64,000 nt of DNA from Atopobium sp. UBA1382 (GTDB lineage: Bacteria; Actinomycetota; Coriobacteriia; Coriobacteriales; Atopobiaceae). Below, piece after piece: positions 1 to 8,982 of this stretch; within the stretch, counting starts at the first letter, position 1; the number at the start of each line of letters is the position of its first letter. The notes under the pieces were generated by a model. That model had not been told where the DNA came from. It was given only the letters and a program-made list of their open reading frames with translations, and ran no database searches. Where the stretch lies: positions 15,585-79,584 of the forward strand of contig DBQY01000008.1 in the NCBI GenBank assembly GCA_002305805.1, in the 5' to 3' direction. Position numbers and translations under genes: made by a program.

Positions 1-465
1 CGGCCTGGTGCCGATGCCGGACCCCTGGGTCGCGAGGTTCACCACGAGTGCGTAGGCGAGCACGGCGACGACTCCCGCGGCGGCGGCGAGCAGCGCCACG
101 CGGCGACGGATGCGCCGCTGCTCGCGCTCGCGCGCGGCGTCGCGCACCTCGGGTGGTGCGATGGGGGTGCCCGAGGCCGCGACCTCCTCGACGACCGCGC
201 GGCCGGATACGGAGCCGACGGCGCGCGTCTCGTCAGCGCCGCCGATCGCACGGAGCTTCTCGGCGGACGAGGCGAGGATGTTGCGATAGACCTGCGTCGC
301 CACGGCGGAGGCAACGGCGCCCACGACGGCACCGATGATCGACCCGGCGACGCCAATCTGCGTCGAGAGGGCGAAGGACGTTGCCGCGGCGAGCGCCGTC
401 GCGAGCAACTGAGAGACGGAGAAGTCTCCGAGAATCCCTCCGGCGCGCTCGCTTTTCTCGGTCAT
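1..465 (-). CDS. Partial membrane protein, N-terminal 155 residues
   Basis: The frame opens at ATG 465 and stays open through base 1, so the gene runs off the window. AAGGAG lies 5 nt upstream of the ATG. Residues ~18-60 form a long Ala/Gly-rich hydrophobic stretch with glycine-zipper spacing (IGVAGSIIGAVVGAVAS). A charged segment with an Arg/Glu cluster follows at ~115-130, then a second hydrophobic helix at ~131-150. This looks like a small multi-helix membrane protein with a soluble part still to come. I recognise no family. It is divergent from fba, and the ~200 bp between them must hold both promoters; TAAAAT at 609-614 is a possible -10 for fba. Confidence 0.7.
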   Translation of the reverse strand, partial: MTEKSERAGGILGDFSVSQLLATALAAATSFALSTQIGVAGSIIGAVVGAVASAVATQVYRNILASSAEKLRAIGGADETRAVGSVSGRAVVEEVAASGTPIAPPEVRDAAREREQRRIRRRVALLAAAAGVVAVLAYALVVNLATQGSGIGTRP

Positions 466-662
466 GGGGCTCCTTCCGTGAACGATTTCATAGACCAAAC
501 GTACCCGATGAGCCCTCTGACGTGCACCGCAGCAGAAAAGGACACGAAGACCTTACAGGCCGGCAGAAAAAGCGCGTCGCTCAGGCGTCATATCCACTGC
601 TCTGGGGGTAAAATAGACGAAGTTCTGCCCAACGTGTTTTTCAACAACGTATGGAGGTCAAC

Positions 663-1535
663 ATGCTCGTCAACGCCACTGCCATGCTGCAGGCCGCCGC
701 CAAGGGCCACTACGCCGTCGGCGCGTTCAACACCAACAACCTCGAGTGGGCGTCCTCGATTCTCGACGCCGCCGAGGAGCTGCAGTCCCCGGTCATCATC
801 CAGTGCACCTCCGGCGCCGCCAAGTGGCAGATCAGCTACAAGATTGTCGCCGACATGGTGAAGCAGCTCGTCGAGGACAAGAACATCACCGTGCCGGTTG
901 CCCTGCACCTCGATCACGGCACCTATGAGGACGTCTTCAAGTGCATCGAGGCCGGCTTCACCTCCGTCATGTACGACGGCTCCCACGAGGAGACCTTCGA
1001 CCTCAACCTCCAGCGCACCGCCGAGGTCGTCAAGGCCGCCCACGCCAAGGGCATCTCCGTCGAGGCCGAGGTCGGCGGCATCGGTGGCGTCGAGGACGGC
1101 GTCGCCGGCATGGGCGAGATTGCCGACCCCGATCAGTGCAAGGCCATCGCCGACCTGGGCGTTGACTTCCTCGCCTGCGGCATCGGCAACATCCACGGCA
1201 TCTACCCCGACAACTGGCAGGGCCTCTCCTTCGACGCGCTCTCCGCTATCAAGGAGAAGGTCGGCGACCTGCCGCTCGTCCTCCACGGCGGCACCGGCAT
1301 CCCCGTCGACCAGATCAAGAAGGCCATCTCCCTCGGCGTCTCCAAGATCAACGTCAACACCGATCTCCAGGTCGTCTTCGCCGAGGCCACCCGCAAGTAC
1401 ATCGAGGCCGGCAAGGACCAGCAGGGCAAGGGCTACGACCCGCGCAAGCTCCTCAAGCCCGGCCGCGACGCCATCGTCGATCGCACCAAGGAGCTCATCG
1501 TCGAGTTTGGCTCCGAGGGCAAGGGCTGGGCGTAA
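663..1535 (+). CDS. fba: Class II fructose-bisphosphate aldolase
   Basis: This is a zinc-dependent aldolase that cleaves fructose-1,6-bisphosphate to dihydroxyacetone phosphate and glyceraldehyde-3-phosphate in glycolysis and gluconeogenesis. The product is 290 residues, near the family's usual ~285-310. HLDHG at residues 82-86 gives the catalytic Asp and a zinc His. Further motifs are VGGIGG (~138), GNIHG (second zinc His), LHGGTG (third zinc His) and KINVNTDL (phosphate site). An in-frame ATG at 651 is rejected as start because its own sequence, ATGGAGGT, is the ribosome binding site for ATG 663. The gene is monocistronic with a strong terminator. A related tagatose-bisphosphate aldolase cannot be excluded, but no tagatose genes are near. 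Confidence 0.93.
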   Translation: MLVNATAMLQAAAKGHYAVGAFNTNNLEWASSILDAAEELQSPVIIQCTSGAAKWQISYKIVADMVKQLVEDKNITVPVALHLDHGTYEDVFKCIEAGFTSVMYDGSHEETFDLNLQRTAEVVKAAHAKGISVEAEVGGIGGVEDGVAGMGEIADPDQCKAIADLGVDFLACGIGNIHGIYPDNWQGLSFDALSAIKEKVGDLPLVLHGGTGIPVDQIKKAISLGVSKINVNTDLQVVFAEATRKYIEAGKDQQGKGYDPRKLLKPGRDAIVDRTKELIVEFGSEGKGWA

Positions 1536-1570
1536 GCGAGAAGGTCGCGCCAGCCGCATAGGTACGCCGA

Positions 1571-1607
1571 CGCCCGGTCCCGCAGCGCGCGGGGCCGGGC
1601 GTTTTTT
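1571..1607 (+). terminator. Rho-independent terminator after fba
   Basis: A GC-rich hairpin (arms CGCCCGGTCCCGC and GCGGGGCCGGGCG, 4-5 nt loop) is followed directly by six T residues. It sits 35 bp after the fba stop and before the convergent SUF operon. There is no T tract on the other strand, so it should act mainly on fba. Confidence 0.9.
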
Positions 1608-1651
1608 ACAGAGCCGAGAAGGACGTGCGTCGCAGGATCTTCTCGCCTGAG

Positions 1652-2092
1652 CTACATGGGCTTTGCGGTGCAGGGGTCGGAGTCGTCGGGCCGGATGAGG
1701 TCCGCAAGCGTCTTGCTGTCCAGGTAGCTCGCCGTCACACGGCCGAGGTCGCGCCAGACGCCCACGGTGGGGCAGGTGCCCACCTGCGGGCAGATCTCTT
1801 CGTTGGTGCAGTCGAGACAGCTCACGGGCGCGAGAGAGCCCTCCGCGGCGCGCAGGAGCTCGCCGAGGGTGTAGTCCTCCGGCTTGCGTGTGAGCTTGTA
1901 GCCGCCGCCCTTGCCGCGCTGGCTCTCCACGTAGCCGGCCTTGTGCATGAGAGAGATGACCTGCTCCAGGTACTTGCGCGAGATGTGCTGGCGGCGCGCC
2001 ACGTCGCCGAGCGAGACCCAGCCGTCGTGCGCGGCGAGATCCGCCATCGCACGCAGCGCGTACATTCCCTTGGTCGAGAACATGCCGGCCAT
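1652..2092 (-). CDS. Rrf2/IscR-like Fe-S responsive regulator of the SUF operon
   Basis: This is a winged-helix Rrf2-family repressor, the last gene of the SUF operon. It starts at ATG 2092, with GGGAG 5 nt upstream overlapping the sufU stop, giving 146 residues. The N-terminal half carries the helix-turn-helix (QHISRKYLEQVISLMHKAG) and the glycine-rich wing (RGKGGGYKL). Residues ~92-110 hold four cysteines (CLDCTNEEICPQVGTC), matching the place where IscR-type proteins bind a [2Fe-2S] cluster. Its position suggests autoregulation of Fe-S assembly according to cluster supply. An in-frame start at 2149 would overlap sufU by 55 bp and has no better binding site. Confidence 0.88.
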   Translation of the reverse strand: MAGMFSTKGMYALRAMADLAAHDGWVSLGDVARRQHISRKYLEQVISLMHKAGYVESQRGKGGGYKLTRKPEDYTLGELLRAAEGSLAPVSCLDCTNEEICPQVGTCPTVGVWRDLGRVTASYLDSKTLADLIRPDDSDPCTAKPM

Positions 2093-2094
2093 GG

Positions 2095-2529
2095 CTACTC
2101 CCGCGCCTCGAGCATCTCGTCGAGCGTGCGCCACGCCAGCTCGGCGCACTTCACGCGTGCCGGCATGTGCGCGATGTCGCGCAGCAGCACGCCGTCCTCC
2201 AGCGCCTCGAGCGCTGCCTCATCGGTCTCCTCGCCGCGGACCATGCGCATGAACAGGGCACAAAGCTCGCGCGCCTCCTCGGGCGTCTTGTCGATCATGA
2301 GGTCGCTCATGATGTCAGCGCTCGCCTGGGAGATGGCGCAGCCGTGGCCGGTGAATGCCGCCTCCTCGATGGTACCGTCGTCGGCAAAGCGCACGGAGAA
2401 CGTGAGCTCGTCGCCGCAGGAGGGGTTCACGCCCTCGTGGCTGCAGTCGGCATCCTCGAGCTGGTACTTGTAGTCGGGGTGCGAGACGTGGTCCATGAAG
2501 GCCGCGTTGTAGAGGTCAGTTACTGCCAT
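2095..2529 (-). CDS. sufU: SufU scaffold / sulfur acceptor
   Basis: A NifU-N-like zinc protein of 144 residues that accepts persulfide sulfur from SufS and passes it to the SUF scaffold. The three family cysteines are visible in NPSCGD (~41), GHGCAIS (~67) and RVKCAELAW (~128). The alternating acidic stretch RGEETDEAALEALED is typical of Gram-positive SufU. It overlaps the end of sufS by 14 bp and is followed 2 bp later by the Rrf2 gene, so translational coupling is likely. Confidence 0.93.
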   Translation of the reverse strand: MAVTDLYNAAFMDHVSHPDYKYQLEDADCSHEGVNPSCGDELTFSVRFADDGTIEEAAFTGHGCAISQASADIMSDLMIDKTPEEARELCALFMRMVRGEETDEAALEALEDGVLLRDIAHMPARVKCAELAWRTLDEMLEARE

Positions 2530-3751
2530 GGAAGATCCCCCAGACCTGGCTCAGGCCGTCGACGAGGCGGTCCACGTCGGCGGCGTCGTTGTAGAACGCG
2601 AGGCTCGCGCGGCAGCAGGCGAGGTTCTCCACGCCAAGCCACGCGAGCAGCGGCTGCGCGCAGTGGTGCCCGGCGCGGATGCACACGCCGGAGGCGTCGA
2701 GGATGCTCGCCACGTCGTGCGGGTGGACGCCGCGCACGTTGAAGCTGATGACGCCGTGGTGGCGGGCGGCCTCCTCCGGGCCGATAAGATCGATGAAGTC
2801 CAGCTCCGCCAGGCGCTCGAACGCGTAGGCAACGAGCGCCGCCTCGCGCTCGGCCACGGCGTCGATGCCCACGGTCTCCGTGAGGTAGGCGAGCGCGGCG
2901 CCGGTGGCGTAGATGCCGGCGGCGTCCTGCGTGCCGGCCTCGAACTTCTCGGGCACGGGCGCCCACGTGGCGTCCTGCTCGCGCACGGAGTCGATCATCT
3001 CGCCGCCAGTGAGCATCGGCGGCATCGCCTCGAGGAGGTCGTGGCGACCCCAGAGCACGCCCACGCCCATCGGGCCGAGTGCCTTGTGCCCGGAGAACGC
3101 GAGGAAGTCCGCGCCCAGCTCGTCCACGTTCACGCGCAGGTGGGGCACGGACTGCGCGGCGTCCACGACCATCACGGCGCCCACAGCGTGCGCGGCGTCC
3201 GCCAGCTTGCGAACGGGCAGCTCACAGCCCATGACGTTGGAGACATGCGCGGCAGAGACGATCTTGGTGCGCGGTCCGATCTTCTCGGCAATCTCCGCCT
3301 CCGTGAGCGTGCCGTCCTTCTCGGGATAGAGGTAGACGAGGCGCGCGCCGGCCGCGCGGCAGGCCTCCTGCCATGGGATGAGGTTGGAGTGGTGCTCCAT
3401 GATGGTGATGGCCACCTCGTCGCCGGGGCCCAGGACGCAGGGCGAGAAGGACTTGGCCACGAGGTTCAGGCTCTCGCTCGTGTTGCGCGTGAAGACCACG
3501 TCGCGCGCGTCGGGCGCACCGATGAGAGCGGCGACCTGCGCGCGCACGTCGGCGGTGGCCGCGGTGGCCGCTACAGAGAGGCTGTAGAGGCCGCGCAGCG
3601 GGTTGGCGTTCATGGTCTCGTAGAAGTTGCGTTGGGCGTCGAGCGCGCAGGCGGGGCGCTGCGCAGTGGCCGCGCTGTCGAGAAACGCGATCTCGGGGTG
3701 TCCGGTCAGCAGCGGGAAGTCCGCGCGGTATGGGTTCTGCCGGATGTCCAT
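2516..3751 (-). CDS. sufS: SufS cysteine desulfurase
   Basis: A PLP-dependent group II cysteine desulfurase of 411 residues that removes sulfur from cysteine for Fe-S cluster assembly. Motifs are DSAATAQRP near the N-terminus, EHHSNLIPW (PLP-stacking His), VDAAQSVPH, FSGHKALGPMGVGVLWG (PLP lysine in SGHK) and, near the C-terminus, IRAGHHCAQP containing the catalytic cysteine. ATG 3751 is chosen because it overlaps the sufD stop in a TGATG arrangement. The alternative start at 3772 lies within sufD and within a dispersed repeat. Confidence 0.95.
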   Translation of the reverse strand: MDIRQNPYRADFPLLTGHPEIAFLDSAATAQRPACALDAQRNFYETMNANPLRGLYSLSVAATAATADVRAQVAALIGAPDARDVVFTRNTSESLNLVAKSFSPCVLGPGDEVAITIMEHHSNLIPWQEACRAAGARLVYLYPEKDGTLTEAEIAEKIGPRTKIVSAAHVSNVMGCELPVRKLADAAHAVGAVMVVDAAQSVPHLRVNVDELGADFLAFSGHKALGPMGVGVLWGRHDLLEAMPPMLTGGEMIDSVREQDATWAPVPEKFEAGTQDAAGIYATGAALAYLTETVGIDAVAEREAALVAYAFERLAELDFIDLIGPEEAARHHGVISFNVRGVHPHDVASILDASGVCIRAGHHCAQPLLAWLGVENLACCRASLAFYNDAADVDRLVDGLSQVWGIFHGSN

Positions 3752-4821
3752 CACGCCTCCTCGATGATACAAAGGGACTGTCCCTTCGTATCGTTTTCCA
3801 CGACGGCGCGGGCCTCGGGGCAGGGGGCGTGCATGAGGGCGTCCTCATAGAGGGCGCGCACGAAGAGCTGCTCGGCGTCGGTGCGGGATAGGCCGCGGCT
3901 GGCGAGAAACGCCAGCTGCTCGGGGCTCACGGAGCCGATCGTGGCGCCGTGGTTGCCGGCGACGTCGTCCTCGTCGCAGAGGATCGTGGGCAGCGTCTTG
4001 TTGACCACGTCGTCGCCCAGTACGAGCACGGTCTCGGCCTCGTTGCCCTGCGCGCCCTTGGCGCCGTGGACAAGGTCGATCGTGGTGCGCAGGCCCTTGC
4101 GCGCGGCGTCCTCGAGCACGCCGTTGTAGGCGAGCTCTGAGCGCGTGTTGCGGCCGCGCTGACGCACGATCTCGTTGATGTCCAGGATCTCTGTGCCCCC
4201 GGCGTGATAGCGGCAGCCCAGGTCCACGCGCGCACGCTCGCCGGCGAGGTCGCAGGCAAAGCCCAGCGCGACGGTCCCGCCGCCGAGCAGGTACTGGTGC
4301 ACGTCCACGCGGGCGTCGCGCGACGCGGAGATGCCCACGCTCTCGAGGTGCTGCTGGGCGGCGCCCACGCCTACGTACTCGTGCAGGTGGACGCGCGCGT
4401 CGGCCTCGGCGATGATGCGCACGAGAGACGCGGACGTGCCGGCCTCGCCGTTCTTCTCCCCCGCGCCCGCGGCCACGACGATGGTGGCCTCGGCTCCGGC
4501 GCGCACCATCACGCCGGTGTCGGCGACCTCTCCTGCGCCCACGGCAACCACGATCGGCTCCTCGCGCTTCTCGCCACGCGGGATCTCAATGTAGCGGGCG
4601 TCGGCCGCTTGGGACTCCACCCAGTCGGTGACCTCGCGACCCATGCCGCACTCCACGCCCTCAAAGAGGCGCGGCAGCGAGAAGTACACGTCGCCCTTGC
4701 GGCCGCGCGCGGGCACCGTGAGCGTGATGTCGTTCGTGCGCAGACGATTCCACGTCTGCGCGGGGGCAACGTTGACGCGCTCGAGGGTGAGCTCGGGCGC
4801 CAGGTCCTTCTCGGCCATCAT
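3751..4821 (-). CDS. sufD: SufD scaffold subunit
   Basis: SufD pairs with SufB and SufC in the SufBCD scaffold complex that builds Fe-S clusters. The product is 356 residues with the right-handed beta-helix core; the conserved C-terminal block contains HGATIGSVSPEQLAFLASRG and a helical region ending VRALYEDAL. The start at 4821 gives an ATGA overlap with the sufB stop. Unusually, the last ~12 codons are supplied by a palindromic repeat (3766-3792) that occurs again as plain intergenic DNA at 10238. The native C-terminus was therefore probably replaced or extended by the insertion, outside the conserved core. Confidence 0.92.
   Translation of the reverse strand: MMAEKDLAPELTLERVNVAPAQTWNRLRTNDITLTVPARGRKGDVYFSLPRLFEGVECGMGREVTDWVESQAADARYIEIPRGEKREEPIVVAVGAGEVADTGVMVRAGAEATIVVAAGAGEKNGEAGTSASLVRIIAEADARVHLHEYVGVGAAQQHLESVGISASRDARVDVHQYLLGGGTVALGFACDLAGERARVDLGCRYHAGGTEILDINEIVRQRGRNTRSELAYNGVLEDAARKGLRTTIDLVHGAKGAQGNEAETVLVLGDDVVNKTLPTILCDEDDVAGNHGATIGSVSPEQLAFLASRGLSRTDAEQLFVRALYEDALMHAPCPEARAVVENDTKGQSLCIIEEA
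3766..3792. repeat. Palindromic repeat copy 1, inside the 3' end of sufD
   Basis: A 27-bp near-perfect palindrome (GATAC-AAAGGGAC-T-GTCCCTTC-GTATC, one mismatched pair) lies wholly inside the sufD reading frame and encodes part of its C-terminus. The same element is intergenic at 10238-10266. I found only these two copies in the window. Confidence 0.88.
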
Positions 4822-6239
4822 CCGATCGCCCCTTCCATCTCGAGCTTGATGAGGTTGTTCATCTCTACGGCGTACTCCATCGGGAGCTCCTTGGAGACGG
4901 GGTTGGCAAAGCCGTTGACCACGAGCGTGCGCGCCTCGGCCTCGGAGCAGCCGCGGCTCATGAGGTAGAGCACCGTGTCGTCCGAGATGCGGCCGATAGT
5001 GGCCTCGTGGCCCACCTGCGCGGTGGCGTTGCGCACGTCCATCGCGGGGATGGTGTCGGAGCGGGAGATGTCGTCGAGCATGAGGCTCTGGCAGCTCACG
5101 CTGCAGCGCGCGCGGTCCGCGTGGCGTCCGATCACCACGGAGCTGCGGAACGTGTTCACGCCGCCGTCCTTGGAGATGGACTTCGTGGAGACGGACGCCG
5201 TCGTGTCCGCGCCGTTCATGATCACCTTGCAGCCGGTGTCCAGGTCCTGCGTGGCGCCGGCGAACGTGATGCCGGTGAACTCGCAGGTGCCGCGGTCGCC
5301 CGCCATGATGGTGGTGGGGTAGAGGTAGCTCACGTGGCTGCCAAAGGAGCCGGAGACCCACTCCATCTTGGCGTCGGCGCCGATGGTGGCACGCTTGGTG
5401 TTGAGGTTGTACATGTTCTTGGACCAGTTCTCGATCGTGGAGTAGCGCAGGCGCGCGCCGTCCTTCACGAAGAGCTCCACGGCACCGGCGTGGAGGTTGG
5501 CCTCGTAGTACTTGGGTGCGGAGCAGCCCTCGATGAAGTGCAGGTCGGCGCCGGGCTCCACGATGATGAGCGTGTGCTCGAACTGGCCCGCGCCCGCGGC
5601 GTTGAGGCGGAAGTAGCTCTGCAGCGGGTAGGGCAGCGTCACGCCGGCGGGCACGTAGACGAAGGAGCCGCCCGACCAAACGGCGTAGTGCAGCGCGGCG
5701 AACTTGTGGTCGGTGGGCGGGATTAGCGTGCCGAAGTACTCGTGCACCACCGGCTCCCACTTCGGGTCGTGGAGGGCGTCCTCGATCGTGGTGTAGATGA
5801 CGCCCTGCTCGGCTACCTCCTCGCGCATGTTGTGGTAGACGATCTCCGAGTCGTACTGGGCGCCCACGCCGGCGAGGCTCTCGCGCTCGGCCTCGGGGAT
5901 GCCCAGGCGCTCGAAGGTGTCCTTGATGTCCTCGGGCACGTCGTCCCAGCTCTTGGCCTGCTTGGTCTTGGGCGAGACGTACGTGGAGATGTGGTCCAGG
6001 TCCAGGCCTTCGATGCTCGGGCCCCAGTTGGGCGCCATCGGGCGGGCGTGGTAGAGGTCGAGCGCGCGCAGGCGCATCTCGAGCATCCACTCCGGCTCGT
6101 CCTTCTTCGCGGAGATCGCGCGGACGATCTCCGGCGTCAGGCCGTCGTCATAGCGCTCGTAGCCCTCCTCGGACTTGGTGAAGTCGTAGAGGGAGCGATC
6201 GACGTCGGCGACCTGCGTGCGCTTGCGCTCGTCGCTCAC
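4818..6239 (-). CDS. sufB: SufB scaffold subunit
   Basis: SufB is the central Fe-S assembly subunit of SufBCD. It is 473 residues, the usual size. Recognisable blocks are the N-terminal TPEIVRAISAKKDEPEWML, YDSEIVYHNM, WSGGSFVYVPAGV, ENWSKNMYNLNTKRA, a central beta-helix with DTGCKVIMNGADT, and VGHEATIGRISDDTVLYLMS near the end. The start is GTG 6239, overlapping the sufC stop (GTGA), so sufC-sufB-sufD are translationally coupled. Confidence 0.95.
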   Translation of the reverse strand: MSDERKRTQVADVDRSLYDFTKSEEGYERYDDGLTPEIVRAISAKKDEPEWMLEMRLRALDLYHARPMAPNWGPSIEGLDLDHISTYVSPKTKQAKSWDDVPEDIKDTFERLGIPEAERESLAGVGAQYDSEIVYHNMREEVAEQGVIYTTIEDALHDPKWEPVVHEYFGTLIPPTDHKFAALHYAVWSGGSFVYVPAGVTLPYPLQSYFRLNAAGAGQFEHTLIIVEPGADLHFIEGCSAPKYYEANLHAGAVELFVKDGARLRYSTIENWSKNMYNLNTKRATIGADAKMEWVSGSFGSHVSYLYPTTIMAGDRGTCEFTGITFAGATQDLDTGCKVIMNGADTTASVSTKSISKDGGVNTFRSSVVIGRHADRARCSVSCQSLMLDDISRSDTIPAMDVRNATAQVGHEATIGRISDDTVLYLMSRGCSEAEARTLVVNGFANPVSKELPMEYAVEMNNLIKLEMEGAIG

Positions 6240-7021
6240 TCGGCATCACCGACCATGGGACAGCCGCCGCAGTCCTCGCACTTCTCAAAGCGCTCGAAGC
6301 CGTTCTTGTCGATGTCCGCGATGAGCTCCGCCGGGCCCTCGGCCACCATGCGGCCGTGGACCATGACGTGTGTGCGGTCCACCTCGAGGCGCTCGAGGAT
6401 GCGCGTGTTGTGCGTGATCACGATGAGGGCGCCGCCCACCTGCTCGCGGTACGCCTGGATGCCGCGGGAGACGATGCCCAGCGCGTCCACGTCCAGGCCG
6501 GAGTCGGTCTCGTCGAGGATGGCCAGCTTGGGCTGGAGCAGCAGCAGCTGCAACATCTCGATCTTCTTCTTCTCGCCGCCGGAGAAGCCCACGTTGAGCT
6601 CGCGCATGAGGAAGCCCTGGTCGAGCTCCAGCTGGTCGGCGATGGCACCCACGCGCTCGCGGAACTTTCGTGCGGTGGTCTTGAGCTCCGGACGCATCTG
6701 GCAGATCGAGCGCAGGAAGCTGTAGAGCGGCACGCCGGGTACCTCGACGGGCGCCTGGTAGGAGAGGAAGATGCCAGCGAGCGAGCGCTTGTCGGCGGAG
6801 AGCTCGGTGACGTCCGCGCCATCGAACTCGATGCGGCCTCCGGTCACGCGGTAGGCGGGGTCGCCCATGATGACGTGGCCGAGTGTGGATTTGCCGGCGC
6901 CGTTGGGGCCCATGAGGACGTGGCACTCGCCGGCGCCCACGGCCAGGTCGATGCCGTGCAGGATGGGCTTGTCCTCGGTTCCCGCCGAGAGGTCGCTCAC
7001 GGTGAGCAGCTGGGTGGCCAT
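6236..7021 (-). CDS. sufC: SufC Fe-S assembly ATPase
   Basis: The ABC-type ATPase of the SufBCD complex, 261 residues and first gene of the operon. Walker A is GPNGAGKS (~38-45), the signature region is NVGFSGGEKKK (~140) and Walker B is KLAILDETDSGLD (~165). It has no membrane partner, as expected of SufC. An unusual C-terminal tail ends CEDCGGCP, adding three cysteines. GGAGAAAGG lies upstream of ATG 7021. The operon promoter should lie in the AT-rich stretch around 7065-7100. Confidence 0.95.
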   Translation of the reverse strand: MATQLLTVSDLSAGTEDKPILHGIDLAVGAGECHVLMGPNGAGKSTLGHVIMGDPAYRVTGGRIEFDGADVTELSADKRSLAGIFLSYQAPVEVPGVPLYSFLRSICQMRPELKTTARKFRERVGAIADQLELDQGFLMRELNVGFSGGEKKKIEMLQLLLLQPKLAILDETDSGLDVDALGIVSRGIQAYREQVGGALIVITHNTRILERLEVDRTHVMVHGRMVAEGPAELIADIDKNGFERFEKCEDCGGCPMVGDAE

Positions 7022-7179
7022 GATGTCTGCCTTTCTCCTCGCGGGCTCGCGCGCCCGCGCCTTGTTTCGCCTAATTCATACTAATGAGTGGGGAATTAAA
7101 GGCAAGGCCTCGGGGCGAGAAAAACGTGGCTTCGCAACAATTCCTACTAGCTTGGGGGCATTTTCACCCTTCGCCCCGT

Positions 7180-7251
7180 CGCAAACTGTCGTTTATTGCC
7201 GCTTGTCAGGCCCAAACGCCCGTCCTAATGCGTCGAAAGCGACAGTTTGCG
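7180..7251. repeat. Intergenic inverted repeat between sufC and the BASS symporter
   Basis: Perfect 12-bp arms (CGCAAACTGTCG and CGACAGTTTGCG) flank 48 nt. The element lies in the 309-bp gap between divergent genes. The rest of this gap holds the AT-rich SUF promoter region (7065-7100) and a small GC hairpin in the sufC leader (~7040-7058); I see no gene in it. Confidence 0.7.
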
Positions 7252-7330
7252 CGTGCGTTACGGCTGGGCGCGCCGCTGCGGGCGAGAACTACCATGTGCG
7301 CGGGACGTACGAGGGGAGGTTCTTGTCGGC

Positions 7331-8284
7331 ATGGACGCGTGGAAGCGGCTCGGTGGCTTCATAGGGAGCCACATGGCGTTTGTCTCGCCGGCGTGCGTGC
7401 TCCTCGGCGTGTTGTTTCCGCAGATAGGAGCCATGCGCCCGCTGGTCATCCCGCTCTTTGCGTTCATGACGTTCCAGAGTTCGCTCTCCAACACGTTCGG
7501 CAACCTTGCGCGCACGGTGCGTCACCCGGCCCCCATGCTCGTCTCGCTCGCGCTGGCCTCGGTCGTCATGCCCTGCGCGGCGTGCGCGCTGGCGACGGCG
7601 CTCTTTGGAACGAACCCCAACCTCGTCTGCGGTGTCGTGCTGGAGTACAGCGTGCCCATCGCGGTCGTTTGCGCCATGTGGACCAACATGCTCGGCGGCG
7701 ACCCCGCGCTCTCGCTCGCGAGCATCCTCGTGTCCACGGTTGCCGCCCCGTTCACGATACCGCTTACGCTGCACGCCCTTCTCGGCCAGACGATCGAGGT
7801 GGACGCCGCGCGGATGATGGGGGAGATGATTGTCTCAATCGCGCTCCCGGCGCTTGCGGGCACGGCGGCCAATGACCTCACACACGGGCGCGCCGCACGC
7901 GAGCTCTCGCCGGTCATCGCGCCCGCCGCAAAGATCGCGCTCGTGCTGGTGATCCTGACCAACTCGACGGGCGTGGCACCCTACGTGCGCAATCTCACCC
8001 CAACGCTCGTTGCCGTGGCGGCGTTCATCTGCGCGTTCTCGGCTGGGGGCTATGCGATTGGGCTTCTCGTCGCGCGAGTCATGCGCAGGCCGTACGACCA
8101 GACGGCCTCGATGACCTATCTCGTGGGGATGCGCAACATCTCCGCGGGAGCCGTGATCGCCGGGGAGTACTTCCCGGGCGAGGTGATGTTTCCCGTGGTC
8201 ATCGGGACGCTATTCCAGCAGGTGCTGGCGGCTTGCTTTGGCAATCTGCTGAGACGGACGCGCAGGCGGCGCGCGAGAGACTAG
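7331..8284 (+). CDS. Bile acid:Na+ symporter (BASS) family transporter
   Basis: A membrane protein of 317 residues with about nine to ten hydrophobic helices, matching the BASS family of sodium-coupled organic anion/bile acid/pantothenate-type carriers. The family traits seen are the N-terminal VLFPQIGAMRPLVIPLFAFMTFQ region and the later YLVGMRNISAGAVIAGEYF helix-crossover segment. ATG 7331 is chosen because GAGGGGAGG lies upstream; earlier in-frame codons extend into the inverted repeat. The substrate cannot be told. It ends 4 bp inside the convergent TetR gene (overlapping stop codons). Confidence 0.8.
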   Translation: MDAWKRLGGFIGSHMAFVSPACVLLGVLFPQIGAMRPLVIPLFAFMTFQSSLSNTFGNLARTVRHPAPMLVSLALASVVMPCAACALATALFGTNPNLVCGVVLEYSVPIAVVCAMWTNMLGGDPALSLASILVSTVAAPFTIPLTLHALLGQTIEVDAARMMGEMIVSIALPALAGTAANDLTHGRAARELSPVIAPAAKIALVLVILTNSTGVAPYVRNLTPTLVAVAAFICAFSAGGYAIGLLVARVMRRPYDQTASMTYLVGMRNISAGAVIAGEYFPGEVMFPVVIGTLFQQVLAACFGNLLRRTRRRRARD

Positions 8285-8922
8285 CGGGCGTAGCGCTCGA
8301 GGCACATGGCGATAAAATCGCGCATCTCCGCGCGGAAGTCCGTCTCGGGGCGCTCGATCTCTAGGCGCCTCAGCGCCTCGGCGATGAGCGGGTTGCTCCA
8401 GCAGGAGCTGACGAGGCCCGTGGCGTGGTAGTAGACGGCCAGCAGGAGCGGCTCCACATGCTCGGGTTCGATGCCGATGACCTGCGGGAGGTGCTCGCGC
8501 ATCTCGTCGACGTGCGCGTAGTAGCCGCGCTTGAAGTCCATGAGGCGCTCGACGGTGACGTTGGTCTCAACGATGGTGGTGAGCAGATCGCCCAGGCGGA
8601 AGTACTCCTGGTGGGCGTCCGCGACCTTCGCCCAGGCATCGGCGGTCCCGGCAGGGGAGAGCTCGCGTCCCTCGGGCAGGGCGGCGAGAAGCGCCTCGAA
8701 GTAGGCGTCGCATTCGTCTGACGTGAGCAGGAGGAAGATCTCCTCCTTGGTGGTCACGTACTTGTAGAGGTTGGCGCGCGACCAGCCGAGCTCCTCGGCG
8801 ATCGTGGTGAGCGTGATCTCGTGATAGGGGCGCTCCGCGAACTGGCGGCGGACGGCGCCCTTGATCTCGTCGAGACGCTGCTCCTTCTGCTCCGGGCTCC
8901 TCGCCCTGATGAACTCGGCCAT
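8281..8922 (-). CDS. TetR-family regulator next to the alcohol dehydrogenase cluster
   Basis: A 213-residue TetR repressor. The N-terminal helix-turn-helix is TIAEELGWSRANLYKYVTTKEEIF (two pieces, ~45-68), followed by a divergent helical ligand domain. It is transcribed away from the iron alcohol dehydrogenase gene. The shared 133-bp region contains a strong inverted repeat overlapping the adh promoter, so it most likely represses the downstream redox cluster. The ligand is unknown. Confidence 0.87.
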   Translation of the reverse strand: MAEFIRARSPEQKEQRLDEIKGAVRRQFAERPYHEITLTTIAEELGWSRANLYKYVTTKEEIFLLLTSDECDAYFEALLAALPEGRELSPAGTADAWAKVADAHQEYFRLGDLLTTIVETNVTVERLMDFKRGYYAHVDEMREHLPQVIGIEPEHVEPLLLAVYYHATGLVSSCWSNPLIAEALRRLEIERPETDFRAEMRDFIAMCLERYAR

Positions 8923-8982
8923 GACCCCTCCGTATGACTGCTGCGCAAAGTATACCTCAGCTAAATCGAAAATAAGCGAAAT

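Noticed and set aside
651..662. Earlier ATG as fba start
   Set aside because: The codon is part of the GGAGG ribosome binding site of ATG 663.
3751..6090. 779-codon open frame on the minus strand in sufB/sufD
   Set aside because: Its first part is an Arg/Pro/His-rich alternate frame of sufB; only the last 356 codons are real (sufD, from 4821).
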